From the NCBI GenBank assembly GCA_902617605.1, contig CACMXO010000002.1, positions 1 to 64,000 of the forward strand: 64,000 nucleotides of DNA, written 5' to 3'. Positions 17,335 through 27,171 of this stretch are shown one piece after another. Numbering within the stretch: the stretch's first letter is position 1; each line of letters starts with the position of its first letter. Made by a program: the position numbers and the translations under genes. The stretch comes from an uncultured Prochlorococcus sp. Lineage in GTDB: Bacteria; Cyanobacteriota; Cyanobacteriia; PCC-6307; Cyanobiaceae. The notes beneath the pieces were generated by a model. That model did no database searches. It had not been told where the DNA came from and saw only the letters and a list, made by a program, of their open reading frames with translations.

Positions 17335-19056
17335 ATGGCTAAACAGTTGAGTTTTTCTAATGAATCAAGAGAAGCGTTAGAAAAAGGTGTAAATTTTGTA
17401 GCTGATGCAGTAAAGGTTACAATTGGGCCAAAAGCAAAAAACGTTGTCATAGAAAAGAAATTTGGTTCGCCAGATATTGTAAGAGATGGATCTACAGTTG
17501 CTAAAGAGATCGAGATTGAAAATCCTATTTCTAATTTAGGTGCAAAATTAATAGAACAAGTTGCATCCAAGACAAAAGAGAGTGCTGGTGATGGAACAAC
17601 AACTGCAACCATTTTGACTCAGAGGATGGTTCAGGAGGGATTAAAAAATATTGCTTCTGGTGCCAACCCTATGGAGTTAAAAAAAGGTATGGAGGCAGGC
17701 CTAGCTTTTGTCTTAGAAAAATTAAGTTCCAAAAGTATTTCATTAAGTGGTTCTGACATCCAAAAAGTTGCAACAGTTAGTGCTGGAGGTGATGAAGAAA
17801 TTGGATCTATAATTTCGAAAGCAATGGATATTGTTACTTCAGATGGCGTAATAACTGTTGAAGAATCTCAATCACTAGAAACAGAATTAGATATAACTGA
17901 AGGAATGTCTTTTGATAGAGGTTATAGTTCTCCATATTTCGTAACAGACCAAGAAAGGCAAGTTTGTGAACTTGAAAACCCTAAAATATTAATAACTGAT
18001 CAGAAAATCTCAACTTTAGTTGATCTAGTTCCAATACTTGAAGAAATTCAAAAGGCAGGCTCACCTTTTCTAATTCTTGCTGAAGATATTGAAGGAGAGG
18101 CTTTAACTACTCTGGTTTTGAATAAGAATAGTGGGGTTTTAAATGTAGCTTCCGTGAGGGCTCCGTTATTTGGTGAGAGAAGAAAAGCTGCCCTTGAAGA
18201 TATTGCAATTCTTACAGGGGCTAAATTAATTAGCGAAGATAAATCGATGAAACTTGATAAAGTATCGATTAATGATTTAGGCAAAGCAAAAAAAATAACT
18301 ATCACAAAGGACAAAACTACAATTGTTGCCTTCGAAGACACTAAAGATCTAGTTAAAGCGCGAGTAGAGAAATTAAAGAGGGAAGTTAAAATAACTGAAT
18401 CTGAGTATGATCAGGACAAAATCAATGAAAGGATAGCCAAACTAGCCGGAGGAGTAGCTCTTATTAAAGTAGGAGCTGCTACAGAAACAGAGATGAAGTA
18501 TAAAAAATTGAGAATCGAAGATTCCCTTAATGCTACGAAAGCTGCTATTGAAGAGGGTGTAGTTTCTGGAGGAGGACAAACATTAATTGAAATATCTGAT
18601 GACCTTTTAAATTTAATTGAAACATCTTCAGATGATTTAAGAACAGGGATAAATATAGTCAAAGAAGCTCTTTTGGAACCTACCAAACAAATAGCAAAAA
18701 ATGCTGGTTTTAATGGAGATGTAGTTGTCGCTGAAATTAAAAGACTTAACAAAGGCTTTAATGCTAATTCAGGAAAATATGAGGATCTAAAAGATTCAGG
18801 AATATTAGATCCAACCAAAGTAATAAGATTAGCTCTTCAAGATTCAGTATCTATTGCAGCTATGCTCCTCACAACAGAAGTTGCGATGGCAGACATACCA
18901 GAGCCGGAAGCCGCAGCTCCTGGAGTACCAGGTGGAGATCCAATGGGAGGAATGGGTGGCATGGGAATGCCAGGAATGGGTGGCATGGGAATGCCAGGAA
19001 TGGGTGGCATGGGAATGCCAGGAATGGGTGGCATGGGAATGCCGGGTATGATGTAA
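17335..19056 (+). CDS. groL: Chaperonin GroEL, stand-alone copy
   Basis: 60-kDa chaperonin subunit that folds proteins inside a double-ring cage with GroES. The 573-residue sequence shows the full family: [32 protein letters not shown] with the ATPase Asp, AGGDEEIGS, and [16 protein letters not shown]. The C-terminus is a Gly/Met-rich tail made of an 8-residue unit repeated four times. No groES gene lies directly upstream, and I see no CIRCE inverted repeat in the 130 bases before the start, so this is probably the second, non-operon groEL that cyanobacteria usually carry. Its regulation is therefore likely to differ from the groESL operon. Confidence 0.96.
   Translation: MAKQLSFSNESREALEKGVNFVADAVKVTIGPKAKNVVIEKKFGSPDIVRDGSTVAKEIEIENPISNLGAKLIEQVASKTKESAGDGTTTATILTQRMVQEGLKNIASGANPMELKKGMEAGLAFVLEKLSSKSISLSGSDIQKVATVSAGGDEEIGSIISKAMDIVTSDGVITVEESQSLETELDITEGMSFDRGYSSPYFVTDQERQVCELENPKILITDQKISTLVDLVPILEEIQKAGSPFLILAEDIEGEALTTLVLNKNSGVLNVASVRAPLFGERRKAALEDIAILTGAKLISEDKSMKLDKVSINDLGKAKKITITKDKTTIVAFEDTKDLVKARVEKLKREVKITESEYDQDKINERIAKLAGGVALIKVGAATETEMKYKKLRIEDSLNATKAAIEEGVVSGGGQTLIEISDDLLNLIETSSDDLRTGINIVKEALLEPTKQIAKNAGFNGDVVVAEIKRLNKGFNANSGKYEDLKDSGILDPTKVIRLALQDSVSIAAMLLTTEVAMADIPEPEAAAPGVPGGDPMGGMGGMGMPGMGGMGMPGMGGMGMPGMGGMGMPGMM
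18949..19044 (+). repeat. 24-bp tandem repeat coding the GroEL C-terminal Gly/Met tail
   Basis: Four consecutive copies of a 24-base unit (GGAATGGGTGGCATGGGAAT followed by GCCA) at 18949, 18973, 18997 and 19021. The first three appear identical, and the last ends GCCG. They encode GMGGMGMP repeats. GroEL tails usually carry GGM repeats that project into the central cavity; here the unit is longer and includes proline. The DNA identity suggests recent expansion or slippage. Confidence 0.9.
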
Positions 19057-19059
19057 AAG

Positions 19060-19551
19060 CTAACTAGCTTTTTTATCGTTGTTAATCCACTTTCTTAAAT
19101 TTTTAATATAAGGTAGGGGTAATTTTGGGGTTTCAGTAAATTGATTTATTTTATTAAAATTTTGATTTTTGCTAGATATTTCATTGCTGCTAGCAGTTTC
19201 CAGTTCATTTGATTCCCACTTTGTTTCTTCAATATTTTCAAAAGTTTTTGATAATTCAAGCTTAATTTGTTCTTGATTTTCTTCATGTACTTCATCAATT
19301 AAAGATATCTGCTCTTGATTTTCTTCTTCACGCTGATTTTCTTCACGTACTTCATCAATTAAAGATATCTGCTCTTGATTTTCTTCTTCACGCTGATTTT
19401 CTTTTTGTATTGAACTATGGATTAATAAATCATTTAATGAATCAATCCCAAATCTATGGACCCACTTAAGAACAACATTTTCTTTGAGCAAAAAATTATT
19501 TTCTAAAGAGGCTTGTTTAAAAACTTCTATTAAATGATTTTTTAAAAGCAT
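19060..19551 (-). CDS. Repeat-containing coiled-coil protein, unknown
   Basis: A 163-residue acidic protein of unknown function. The N-terminal 55 residues (MLLKNHLIEVFKQASLENNF and onward to LNDLLIHSS) look folded and helical. The middle is a 20-residue repeat, ENQREEENQEQISLIDEVRE, present twice plus partial copies, and the C-terminus ends in a short conserved-looking stretch TPKLPLPYIKNLRKWINND. It starts 7 bases after the ABC permease gene and is last in the ctaA-ctaB-ABC operon. It may be an accessory factor of that exporter, but this rests on position only. Confidence 0.7.
   Translation of the reverse strand: MLLKNHLIEVFKQASLENNFLLKENVVLKWVHRFGIDSLNDLLIHSSIQKENQREEENQEQISLIDEVREENQREEENQEQISLIDEVHEENQEQIKLELSKTFENIEETKWESNELETASSNEISSKNQNFNKINQFTETPKLPLPYIKNLRKWINNDKKAS
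19281..19400 (-). repeat. 60-bp direct repeat inside the coiled-coil gene
   Basis: Two adjacent 60-base copies (19281-19340 and 19341-19400) differ by only about one base (CATGTAC against CACGTAC), and partial copies flank them. In the minus-strand protein this gives the 20-residue Glu/Gln-rich unit. The period is a multiple of three, so copy-number change keeps the frame. Confidence 0.85.
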
Positions 19552-19558
19552 AAAATTT

Positions 19559-20383
19559 TTAATTTAACTTTCTATTTAACAGAGGCCTTATAATAATCAA
19601 GGAAAAAACTGTTAAAGAAAATAAAATCGAGATACAACTCTTACAAGTTAAATCACCATATGGGGCATGTAAAGCCACTAATTCTAAATCCATAGTTTGT
19701 GTATAGGCAGTCCTAATAGGTTCAATAGCAAAAGTTAATGGATTTAAAGAAGCTAACCATCCCAGCCAATTTGGCATAAAAGAGATTGGAGCTAAAGCAG
19801 TACTCGCAAATAGAAGAGGTAAATTTATTACGAATATAAGAGCGATTAATTCAATATGTCCCGGCAAAACAAAAGCTAAACATAAACTAATTGATGTCAC
19901 AAAAAGAACTAATAAAATTAGTGTTGTAAATACAATTCCTAAACCATATAAGTTGGGCCAACCATAACCCAAAATGTATGAAACAATCATTATTACAATA
20001 CTCTGAACAAAGCTCAAGATTGTTATGTAAAAAAAGGAAGATAAAACTATGGATAATCGACTGGTTAAAGGAGCCACAAGCAATCTATTAAGAAATCCAA
20101 ACTCTCTATCAAACATTAAAGGAAGACCAGAATTTAAGGCTCCGCTAAAAGCAGTAAAAACAATAAGTCCTGCTCCTAAAAAATTGCCATAAGAATCAAC
20201 TCCTGGCAAAAAACCTTCAGGAGCTTTAGAGAATAATGCACCAAATAAAAAAAGCCAAATTATTGGTTGTAATATTCCTGCTAAAAGAGTTGATGGTCTT
20301 CTTTTTAATTGAATAAATAATCTCTTTGTTAAGGCAAATGTTTCTTGATATAAAAAAAATAAATTATACTGTTGTAATTCCAT
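19559..20383 (-). CDS. ABC-2 type exporter permease
   Basis: Membrane component of a two-gene ABC exporter of the ABC-2 (DrrB/NodJ-like) class. The 274-residue protein starts with a cytosolic segment ending LKRRPSTLLAGILQPIIWLFL and has about six membrane helices, with the family's LNPLTFAIEPIRTAYTQ segment (residues about 213-229) before the last span. It starts 48 bases after its ATPase gene. Substrate is unknown; homologs export lipids, polysaccharides or drugs. Being in one operon behind ctaA-ctaB raises the possibility of a link to oxidase assembly, but the sequence gives no direct support. Confidence 0.9.
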   Translation of the reverse strand: MELQQYNLFFLYQETFALTKRLFIQLKRRPSTLLAGILQPIIWLFLFGALFSKAPEGFLPGVDSYGNFLGAGLIVFTAFSGALNSGLPLMFDREFGFLNRLLVAPLTSRLSIVLSSFFYITILSFVQSIVIMIVSYILGYGWPNLYGLGIVFTTLILLVLFVTSISLCLAFVLPGHIELIALIFVINLPLLFASTALAPISFMPNWLGWLASLNPLTFAIEPIRTAYTQTMDLELVALHAPYGDLTCKSCISILFSLTVFSLIIIRPLLNRKLN

Positions 20384-20431
20384 AATTAGCAGTAATTAGT
20401 ATTCATTATAGTTAGTTAACCAAAAGTTTTT

Positions 20432-21451
20432 TTATCGCATGGATTGCTTTGATTCTTTTTTTAGGTCTCTTTTCCCTGCCATAGAAATTTCTGCATCCAA
20501 CAATGTTTTCCCAGTTGCCTGAAGATATACATCATCCAAGCTTGGCTGACTTTGGGTAAGAGAAAAAATTTCAAACTTTGAGAAGGCCAATTCCACTTTT
20601 AGCTTCGTAAGTAAATCTTTTTGCTTATCTGCTACGAAATTTATCGAGAAACCTTGAGCTTCATTTATGATAATCTGACTAATTCCATCTAATGAAGATA
20701 AAATTTTACATATATTTTTTGCTTCTTCCTGATTACTAAATTCTCTTACTTTCAAAGTTACTCTATCTCCTCCTAATTTATTTTTGAGCTCTGCAGGAGT
20801 CCCTTTTGCGATAACTCTTCCATCATCAATTATCACTAATCTGTCTGCCAATTTATCTATTTCATCAAGATAGTGACTACTTAAAATAATGGTCATTCCA
20901 TTATTTCTCAAATCCTTCAAAAGTTGCCATATAATATTTCTACTTTCGATATCTAAACCAACAGTAGGTTCATCCAAAATTAATACTTGGGGCAAATGTA
21001 AAAGTCCAGCTGCCAGATCTATTCTTCTTTTCATTCCCCCTGAATAAGTTCCGCACTTTCGATCAATCCAATCATTCATTTCTAATTGATCTATTAATTT
21101 CTTTATCCTTTCATATTTTTTATTTTTGTTGATGTGATATAAATCTGATTGAAAATCCAAAAGCTCTCTTCCGGTTAATATTTTATCAAGTGCAATATCT
21201 TGAGCAACATAACCAATTAATTCTCTAATTTTCCTTGAATTTTTTTTCAGATTAATATTATTTATAAAAACTTCTCCGCTATCAGGCTCTATTAAAGTAG
21301 CGAGTATTTTTATTAGTGTTGATTTGCCAGCACCATTTGGACCTAGTATTCCGAATAATGTGCCAGCTTCAATTTCCATCGATAAATTTTTTAATGCATT
21401 GATATCTGAATAAGATTTTGAGAGCCCTTTAACTTTTATATAATTCATCAA
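20432..21451 (-). CDS. ABC exporter ATP-binding protein (DrrA type)
   Basis: ATPase partner of the ABC-2 permease that follows. The 339-residue protein has Walker A GPNGAGKST (38-46), signature YSGGMKRRIDLAAGLLH, Walker B VLILDEPTVGLD and the switch His in SSHYLDE. Beyond residue about 225 there is the extra C-terminal domain seen in DrrA-type daunorubicin-resistance ATPases, ending SQPSLDDVYLQATGK. It lies 36 bases after ctaB on the same strand. The pair forms a complete exporter; substrate is unknown. Confidence 0.93.
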   Translation of the reverse strand: MMNYIKVKGLSKSYSDINALKNLSMEIEAGTLFGILGPNGAGKSTLIKILATLIEPDSGEVFINNINLKKNSRKIRELIGYVAQDIALDKILTGRELLDFQSDLYHINKNKKYERIKKLIDQLEMNDWIDRKCGTYSGGMKRRIDLAAGLLHLPQVLILDEPTVGLDIESRNIIWQLLKDLRNNGMTIILSSHYLDEIDKLADRLVIIDDGRVIAKGTPAELKNKLGGDRVTLKVREFSNQEEAKNICKILSSLDGISQIIINEAQGFSINFVADKQKDLLTKLKVELAFSKFEIFSLTQSQPSLDDVYLQATGKTLLDAEISMAGKRDLKKESKQSMR

Positions 21452-21487
21452 ACTTACTATTTACTTAAAAAACATTTTACATCTAAT

Positions 21488-22489
21488 TTAATTACTAAGC
21501 AGGGATACAATAGATAAAAATATTTGCATAGATTGCTGCTCAAATTCCACGGATAGTTGGGTTCTAGAAATTAATAACAAAAGACAAATGCCAAACATGT
21601 AGAGAATAGACCACCTAAAAAGAGACTTTGCTCTTGAAAGATCATCAGGAGATTTCTTTAATTCATTTATTAATTGCAAAAGTCTTCCATTAAATGGCAA
21701 TAACATAATTCCGTATAAGAGACCCCCTTCAGGTAGAGCAAAGACTCCCATAATACTCATTAAAACCGTAGCCCATCCGTAACGAGAAATCGCTTTAGCA
21801 GTAAAAACAGATCCTTTAACAGAAGGGAGCATAGGAATACCAACAGATGAGTAATCATCCTTCAACAAAATTGCAAGTGCCCAAAAATGAGCTGGGGTCC
21901 ATAACATTACTAAACCAAACAACCACCAACCACTAAGACCTACATGCCCTGTGGCAGCAGACGCTCCAACTAAGGGTGGTATAGCACCAGCAACTCCTCC
22001 GAAAACAATATTTTTTGTCGTACGTGGTTTCAAAATAACTGTATATAAAATTACGTAGCTAAATAAACCAAGAAGAGTTAAACCTGCAGCCAAATAATTT
22101 ACACCACTCACTAAAAGCATCGAAGCTGCCAAAGTACATGATACGGCGGCTAAAAAAACAGTCTCAGATGATAACTTTCCTGCTGGCAAAGCTCTTTTGC
22201 TAGTTCTTGTCATCCTCTTATCTAATTCCATTTCCCACAAGCAATTAAGAGCTCCTGCTGCTGCTGCTGCCAAAGCGCCTCCTCCTAAAGTGCAGATAAG
22301 TTTCGGTGAAGACAAAGGCCATTCTTCAGTTAAAGCCATTCCTCCCAAAGTTGTTGCCAGTAAAAGTGGGATTAATCTGGGTTTTGCTACTTCAAGCCAA
22401 GGCGGCAAAGTTATTTTTTTTCTTGAAGGTACAACTTCATCCCTAATTGAAGATTTATAGTTCAAGTTTTCTAAGTTACTACTGTTCAT
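21488..22489 (-). CDS. ctaB: Protoheme IX farnesyltransferase (heme O synthase)
   Basis: UbiA-superfamily enzyme that adds a farnesyl group to heme B, the first step toward heme A for cytochrome oxidase. The 333-residue protein has a polar N-terminus and about nine membrane helices. The usual NxxxDxxxD substrate motif reads [20 protein letters not shown], so the first two acids are Glu rather than Asp; the [10 protein letters not shown] that follows is normal. The start overlaps the ctaA stop by 4 bases, a translational coupling that fits their consecutive reactions. The structural oxidase genes are divergent beyond ctaA. Confidence 0.95.
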   Translation of the reverse strand: MNSSNLENLNYKSSIRDEVVPSRKKITLPPWLEVAKPRLIPLLLATTLGGMALTEEWPLSSPKLICTLGGGALAAAAAGALNCLWEMELDKRMTRTSKRALPAGKLSSETVFLAAVSCTLAASMLLVSGVNYLAAGLTLLGLFSYVILYTVILKPRTTKNIVFGGVAGAIPPLVGASAATGHVGLSGWWLFGLVMLWTPAHFWALAILLKDDYSSVGIPMLPSVKGSVFTAKAISRYGWATVLMSIMGVFALPEGGLLYGIMLLPFNGRLLQLINELKKSPDDLSRAKSLFRWSILYMFGICLLLLISRTQLSVEFEQQSMQIFLSIVSLLSN

Positions 22490-23460
22490 GAATTGATACC
22501 AACCATTTGAGAATTTAGGGAGTGGTTTAGATCTTTTTTGGTAAAAGGATTTCTAAAAATTAATGTTGTTAATATCGCAATCAATAAAGAGGCGTTAAGT
22601 TGATGACCGATAATAAAAATAGGTTCATTCAAATTTGTTTTAAGACTTAAAACACCCAAAGCAATTTGGGAAAACAATAGAAAAATAAGTGCTGAGAGAT
22701 ATTTCCAATTTTCATTTAGCAAACTTCTCTTATAAATTGCAGTGGCAATAATCAATAGAATTGAAAAAGCTATTGGAAAAACAAATAATTTATGAGTATT
22801 TAGAATTAGACATTGTTTATTAAAAGATAAACAAATATGTGCCGACCAGGTTGAAGAAAGCCTTACTCCAATAAAAGATTGAATAAGAGTAAGTAAAAGA
22901 GGAAAAAACAATAAAAATCTCCACCACATTAATGGCTCTTCTATATCGTCATTTTCTAAATTTTGATTTATTGAAATTGTTGTGATGAGAAGTAGAAAAG
23001 CTATTAAAAGATGGCCAGTAACAGTATATGAATCAAGTAAGTTTATTACTGTTAAAGCTCCAAAAGATCCTTGGACAATAACGAGAAAAAGTAATAATGA
23101 ATAAGTTTTAGGTAACCAATTTGGAATTTCATTTTTCCATATAATTGAAAGGGAAAATTTAAAAAGAATTAATATACCAACCAGAAAAGCATCTAGACGA
23201 TGAAACCACTCTAGAAATACTCTTAGGTTCATATGATTAAAAGGCAAAAAAGATCCATAACATAACGGCCAATCTGGACAGGCAAGTCCAGCCTCCATGA
23301 CTCTAGTAGCACCTCCAATTACGATTAGTGCGATAAGTGCCAATACACTATGACTTCCCAACCTTTTAAAAATTGTCAGATATTTTGATTTATATAATTG
23401 ATTATTAATCAAATGGTTAAAACCTATTATTTTGCATAATAAATTAGATTTAAAAACCAA
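22486..23460 (-). CDS. ctaA: Heme A synthase
   Basis: Oxidises the methyl group of heme O to make heme A for the aa3-type oxidase. The 324-residue membrane protein has eight predicted helices. [21 protein letters not shown] and the [12 protein letters not shown] segment carry the conserved Glu/His heme-binding positions, with later [11 protein letters not shown] and [13 protein letters not shown] as the second heme region. It is the first gene of a minus-strand operon with ctaB overlapping by 4 bases, and is divergent from ctaC across 215 bases of very AT-rich DNA in which I see no further gene. Confidence 0.94.
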   Translation of the reverse strand: MVFKSNLLCKIIGFNHLINNQLYKSKYLTIFKRLGSHSVLALIALIVIGGATRVMEAGLACPDWPLCYGSFLPFNHMNLRVFLEWFHRLDAFLVGILILFKFSLSIIWKNEIPNWLPKTYSLLLFLVIVQGSFGALTVINLLDSYTVTGHLLIAFLLLITTISINQNLENDDIEEPLMWWRFLLFFPLLLTLIQSFIGVRLSSTWSAHICLSFNKQCLILNTHKLFVFPIAFSILLIIATAIYKRSLLNENWKYLSALIFLLFSQIALGVLSLKTNLNEPIFIIGHQLNASLLIAILTTLIFRNPFTKKDLNHSLNSQMVGINS

Positions 23461-23675
23461 ACATTAATTAAAAATTAATATGTTTAATTTAAAAAATAAT
23501 TTACTAATTTAATCTTTTTTCCCTGACAATTAACTCTAAAAAGTTATTAATAATACGCCTTTTATTTCATAAATCTTAAGAAGTTGTGAATTTAAATGTT
23601 TTTCTTTTAACAAAGGATGCAGGATTAAAAAAATTGAATATCTTGGGGATATAAATACAAATTTTTAGAACTCAA

Positions 23676-24479
23676 TTGTTAAATAAAAACTTTTATTTAA
23701 TTCTAATTATTTCCCTCGTTTTTGCTATATCTTTTTGGATTGGTTTTAATGTAAATTTGCTCCCAGCTGAAGCAAGTATTAATGCACCAATTTACGATGA
23801 ACTTTTTAAAATTCTTTTCATCATTGGATTAATTATTTTTATAGGAATGACAATAGCTGTTATTTATAGCTTATTTAAGTTTAGGAAAAGAAATGATCAG
23901 ATAGGAGATGGTATAGCTTTAGAAGGAAATTTAAGCTTAGAAATTGTATGGACAATTATCCCTTCAATAATTGTTTTGTTAATAGGTTTATATAGCTACA
24001 ACATCTACGATCGAATGGGAGGGATGAAAGAACTAAATCATAATCACAAAATGATGAGTTCTAACACTGAAAAAATATGGGCTGGAATAAGTCAAACTTC
24101 TGATAATGAAATAGCAATAAATAATTTATCAATTGAAGTTTCAGCTATGCAATTTGCATTTCTATTCAATTATCCCAAGGGCAATTTCATATCAGGAGAA
24201 CTACATGTTCCTGTTGATCAAAAAGTATCTATGAAAATGGAATCCAAAGATGTAATTCATGCTTTTTGGGTGCCAGAGTTCAGAATTAAACAGGATATTA
24301 TTCCTGGGCAGCCTACTATCCTAAATTTCACTCCTACAAAAGTAGGAAAATATCCGATAATTTGCGCAGAATTATGTGGCCCATATCATGGAGGGATGAG
24401 AGCCTCCATCATTGTTGAAGAAGAATCTGATTACAACGAATGGTTTAACAAAAATAAAAAACCAGAGGTAAATTTATGA
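23676..24479 (+). CDS. ctaC: Cytochrome c oxidase subunit II
   Basis: CuA-bearing subunit of the aa3-type terminal oxidase, which takes electrons from cytochrome c6 or plastocyanin. The 267-residue protein starts with TTG at 23676, then a signal-type hydrophobic stretch and two membrane helices. The soluble domain has the CuA ligands: His in DVIHAFWVPEFRIKQD, and CAELCGPYHGGM with two Cys, Glu, His and Met. The stop overlaps the ctaD start by 4 bases. The 215-base gap to the divergent ctaA must contain the promoters for both operons. Confidence 0.96.
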   Translation: MLNKNFYLILIISLVFAISFWIGFNVNLLPAEASINAPIYDELFKILFIIGLIIFIGMTIAVIYSLFKFRKRNDQIGDGIALEGNLSLEIVWTIIPSIIVLLIGLYSYNIYDRMGGMKELNHNHKMMSSNTEKIWAGISQTSDNEIAINNLSIEVSAMQFAFLFNYPKGNFISGELHVPVDQKVSMKMESKDVIHAFWVPEFRIKQDIIPGQPTILNFTPTKVGKYPIICAELCGPYHGGMRASIIVEEESDYNEWFNKNKKPEVNL

Positions 24480-26101
24480 CAATATCAATTGATCCACAAA
24501 AAACTAATAATGAAAGTCTTCAACCAAAAGGCTGGCTTAGATACTTTAGTTTTAGCCTTGATCATAAAGTAATTGGGATTCAATACTTAGTTTGTGGTTT
24601 TCTTTTTTATTTAATAGGGGGGACCTTGGCGAGCGCTATAAGAATTGAATTAGCTAGTCCAATGTCTGACTTTATGCCAAGAGATGTTTATAACCAAGTT
24701 TTAACTTTACACGGAACAATAATGATATTTCTTTGGATAGTGCCTGTAGTTAACGGTGCTTTTGGAAATTATTTAATTCCATTTTATGTAGGTGCAAGAG
24801 ATATGGCATTCCCAAGATTAAATGCCGTAGCTTTTTGGTTAATTCCTCCTTCAGGTTTGATGCTGGTAGCAAGCTATTTTGTTGAGGGTGCTGCTCAGGC
24901 AGGATGGACAGCTTATCCTCCTTTGAGCATAACTACTCCTCAATCGGGACAAATTATTTGGATTATGAGCGTTCTATTACTTGGAGGCAGTTCTATATTT
25001 GGTGGAATAAACTTTATCGCGACCATTATCAAACTAAGAAGGCCAGAATTAAAACTTATGCAATTGCCAATGTATTGTTGGGCAATGCTTGGAACAAGTC
25101 TATTAGTTGTTTTGTCAACTCCTGTTTTAGCAGGCACTTTAATTCTACTTAGCTTCGATATCATCGCTAATACAGGGTTTTTCAATCCTGTTTTAGGTGG
25201 CAATGTCGTAGTTTATCAGCATTTATTTTGGTTTTATTCTCATCCAGCTGTATACATTATGGTCCTTCCTGCCTTTGGTTTAGTTAGTGAAATACTTCCT
25301 GTACATGCTAGAAAACCACTTTTTGGATATACAACAATGGTTTTTTCAATAATGGGGATAGTAGTTTTAGGTTTAGTTGTTTGGGCGCATCACATGTTTA
25401 CGAGTGGAACTCCCCCTTGGATGAGATTATTCTTTACTATCGCCACAGCATTTATTGCTGTTCCGACAGGTATAAAATTTTTCAATTGGGTTGCAACATT
25501 ATGGGGAGGTAAAATTTCCATCAATAGTGCAATGTTATTCTCTTGCGGATTTATTATAAATTTTGTTTTTGGAGGTATTACAGGAGTTGCTTTGGCACAG
25601 GTACCTTTCGATATTCACGTACATGATACCTATTTCGTTGTAGCCCATTTTCATTACATAGTTTATGGAGGAACTGTTTTTATTATTTTCTCTTCAATTT
25701 ATCATTGGTTCCCCAAAGTAACTGGGAAAATGCTTAATGAAAAATTAGGAATTTTACACTTTATCATTACTTTTATTGGATTTAACTTGTGCTTTGCTCC
25801 TCAACATTGGCTTGGTTTAAATGGAATGCCAAGAAGAGTTGCAGAATATGATCCACAATTCCAGTTCGTTAATCAAATTAGTAGCCTTGGGGCCCTTTTG
25901 ATGGCTATAAGTACAATTCCTTTTTTAATTAACGTATTCCTTAGTATGAGAAATGGGAAAAATGCTGGAGATAACCCTTGGAATGCTCTTACACCTGAAT
26001 GGTTAACATCTTCCCCACCTCCAGTTGAAAATTGGGAAGGTGAAGCTCCATTAGTTGAAGAACCATATGGTTATGGTAAAGAAATTTCTGAACAAAAATA
26101 A
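24476..26101 (+). CDS. ctaD: Cytochrome c oxidase subunit I
   Basis: Catalytic heme-copper subunit that reduces oxygen and pumps protons. The 541-residue, twelve-helix protein shows all metal ligands: HGTIMIFLW (low-spin heme), HLFWFYSHPAVYIMVLP (CuB His and cross-linked Tyr), VWAHHMFTSG (CuB histidines), and HVHDTYFVVAHFHYIVYGG with both heme histidines. The Glu of the D-channel is in the HPEVY position only as HPAVY, where some oxidases rely on other residues. It overlaps ctaC by 4 bases; ctaE follows 6 bases on. This is the main respiratory oxidase of the window. Confidence 0.98.
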   Translation: MTISIDPQKTNNESLQPKGWLRYFSFSLDHKVIGIQYLVCGFLFYLIGGTLASAIRIELASPMSDFMPRDVYNQVLTLHGTIMIFLWIVPVVNGAFGNYLIPFYVGARDMAFPRLNAVAFWLIPPSGLMLVASYFVEGAAQAGWTAYPPLSITTPQSGQIIWIMSVLLLGGSSIFGGINFIATIIKLRRPELKLMQLPMYCWAMLGTSLLVVLSTPVLAGTLILLSFDIIANTGFFNPVLGGNVVVYQHLFWFYSHPAVYIMVLPAFGLVSEILPVHARKPLFGYTTMVFSIMGIVVLGLVVWAHHMFTSGTPPWMRLFFTIATAFIAVPTGIKFFNWVATLWGGKISINSAMLFSCGFIINFVFGGITGVALAQVPFDIHVHDTYFVVAHFHYIVYGGTVFIIFSSIYHWFPKVTGKMLNEKLGILHFIITFIGFNLCFAPQHWLGLNGMPRRVAEYDPQFQFVNQISSLGALLMAISTIPFLINVFLSMRNGKNAGDNPWNALTPEWLTSSPPPVENWEGEAPLVEEPYGYGKEISEQK

Positions 26102-26107
26102 AAACAT

Positions 26108-26710
26108 ATGACAACACTAGATAGCTCAAAAGAAATTCAAAAAAATAATTCTGAAGTTAATGAAACACATGAAGACTTCAGAATGTTTGGTCTTATAACT
26201 TTCCTAATTGCGGATGGAATGACTTTTGCTGGATTCTTTGCTGCTTATTTAACTTATAAAGCAGTAAATCCATTACCAGATGGTGCTATTTATGAATTGG
26301 AACTACCAATACCTACTCTCAATACAATTTTGTTACTCGTTAGTAGTGCAACTTTCCATAAAGCAGGCAAAGCACTTTTAAAAGATAAAAACTCAGATTC
26401 CCAAAAATGGTTATTTTTTACTGCTTTTCTTGGAATTATATTTTTAATATGTCAATTATTTGAATATTTTCATTTACCTTTTGGATTAACCGATAATTTA
26501 TTTGCAAGTACTTTTTATGCTCTGACTGGTTTTCATGGATTACATGTCACTTTAGGCACTTTAATGATTTTAATTATTGCTTGGCAATCGAGAATCAATG
26601 GCGGAAGATTAACTAGTCAAAATATGTTCCCATTGGAAGCTGTTGAATTGTACTGGCATTTTGTAGATGGGATATGGGTTGTTTTATTTATTATTTTGTA
26701 TCTTTTATAA
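26108..26710 (+). CDS. ctaE: Cytochrome c oxidase subunit III
   Basis: Integral membrane subunit that stabilises the oxidase core and proton uptake. The 200-residue protein has an N-terminal polar tail and five predicted helices, the short bacterial form lacking the first two helices of the mitochondrial protein. The family segments FHGLHVTLGTLMI and AVELYWHFVDGIWVVLFIILYLL are at the C-terminal half. It lies 6 bases after ctaD and completes the ctaCDE operon. The downstream abrB-like gene is separated by 97 bases and may be independent. Confidence 0.96.
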   Translation: MTTLDSSKEIQKNNSEVNETHEDFRMFGLITFLIADGMTFAGFFAAYLTYKAVNPLPDGAIYELELPIPTLNTILLLVSSATFHKAGKALLKDKNSDSQKWLFFTAFLGIIFLICQLFEYFHLPFGLTDNLFASTFYALTGFHGLHVTLGTLMILIIAWQSRINGGRLTSQNMFPLEAVELYWHFVDGIWVVLFIILYLL

Positions 26711-26807
26711 AAAACTTAATTTCAAAAATTAAATATATTTTTTATTAATTTATATTGCCACAGTTCTCTTTTTTCGTAAGAATATATAATTATGAATTTG
26801 TCAGATA

Positions 26808-27161
26808 ATGCTAGAAGGAAAAGAACTTCTTGAAAAAGCAAAGTTATTAAGTAAAAAATCTGAAGATGAGATAGCTAAAGGTTGTGGGTACGTAGGTCCA
26901 AGTGGAAGAATCTTAAGAAAAAGTTTTTATAGGGCGCTTATCGAAGCTAAGGGTTACAAAATAGGCAATGGTCGTCTGGGGAAAAATGGTAATAGAGCTT
27001 CAAGAGGCAGACAGACAGAATTCAAAACTAAAGTTCATGGCAATGGGAACCTATTAATTGGTCATGCCTACACCAAAAAATTAGGTCTAGAACCTGGTCA
27101 GGAATTTAAAATCGATCTTAAAAAAGAGTCAAAAACAATTTATTTGATTCCATTAAATTAA
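26808..27161 (+). CDS. Cyanobacterial AbrB-type transcription regulator
   Basis: A 117-residue cyAbrB family protein, a group specific to cyanobacteria in which the AbrB-like DNA-binding fold lies at the C-terminal end. Recognisable parts are the N-terminal LLEKAKLLSKKSEDEIAKGC and CGYVGPSGRILRKSFYRALI, then RASRGRQTEFKTKVHGNGNL and KLGLEPGQEFKIDL. In other cyanobacteria cyAbrB proteins influence nitrogen and carbon metabolism and nucleoid structure. The gene stands alone behind ctaE, with a short AT-rich upstream region. Targets cannot be inferred here. Confidence 0.9.
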   Translation: MLEGKELLEKAKLLSKKSEDEIAKGCGYVGPSGRILRKSFYRALIEAKGYKIGNGRLGKNGNRASRGRQTEFKTKVHGNGNLLIGHAYTKKLGLEPGQEFKIDLKKESKTIYLIPLN

Positions 27162-27171
27162 AAAATATATT

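Noticed and set aside
23461..23675. Small 22-codon frame (GTG near 23585) in the ctaA-ctaC gap
   Set aside because: Too short, no conserved feature and a poor start context; the region is better seen as the divergent promoter region.
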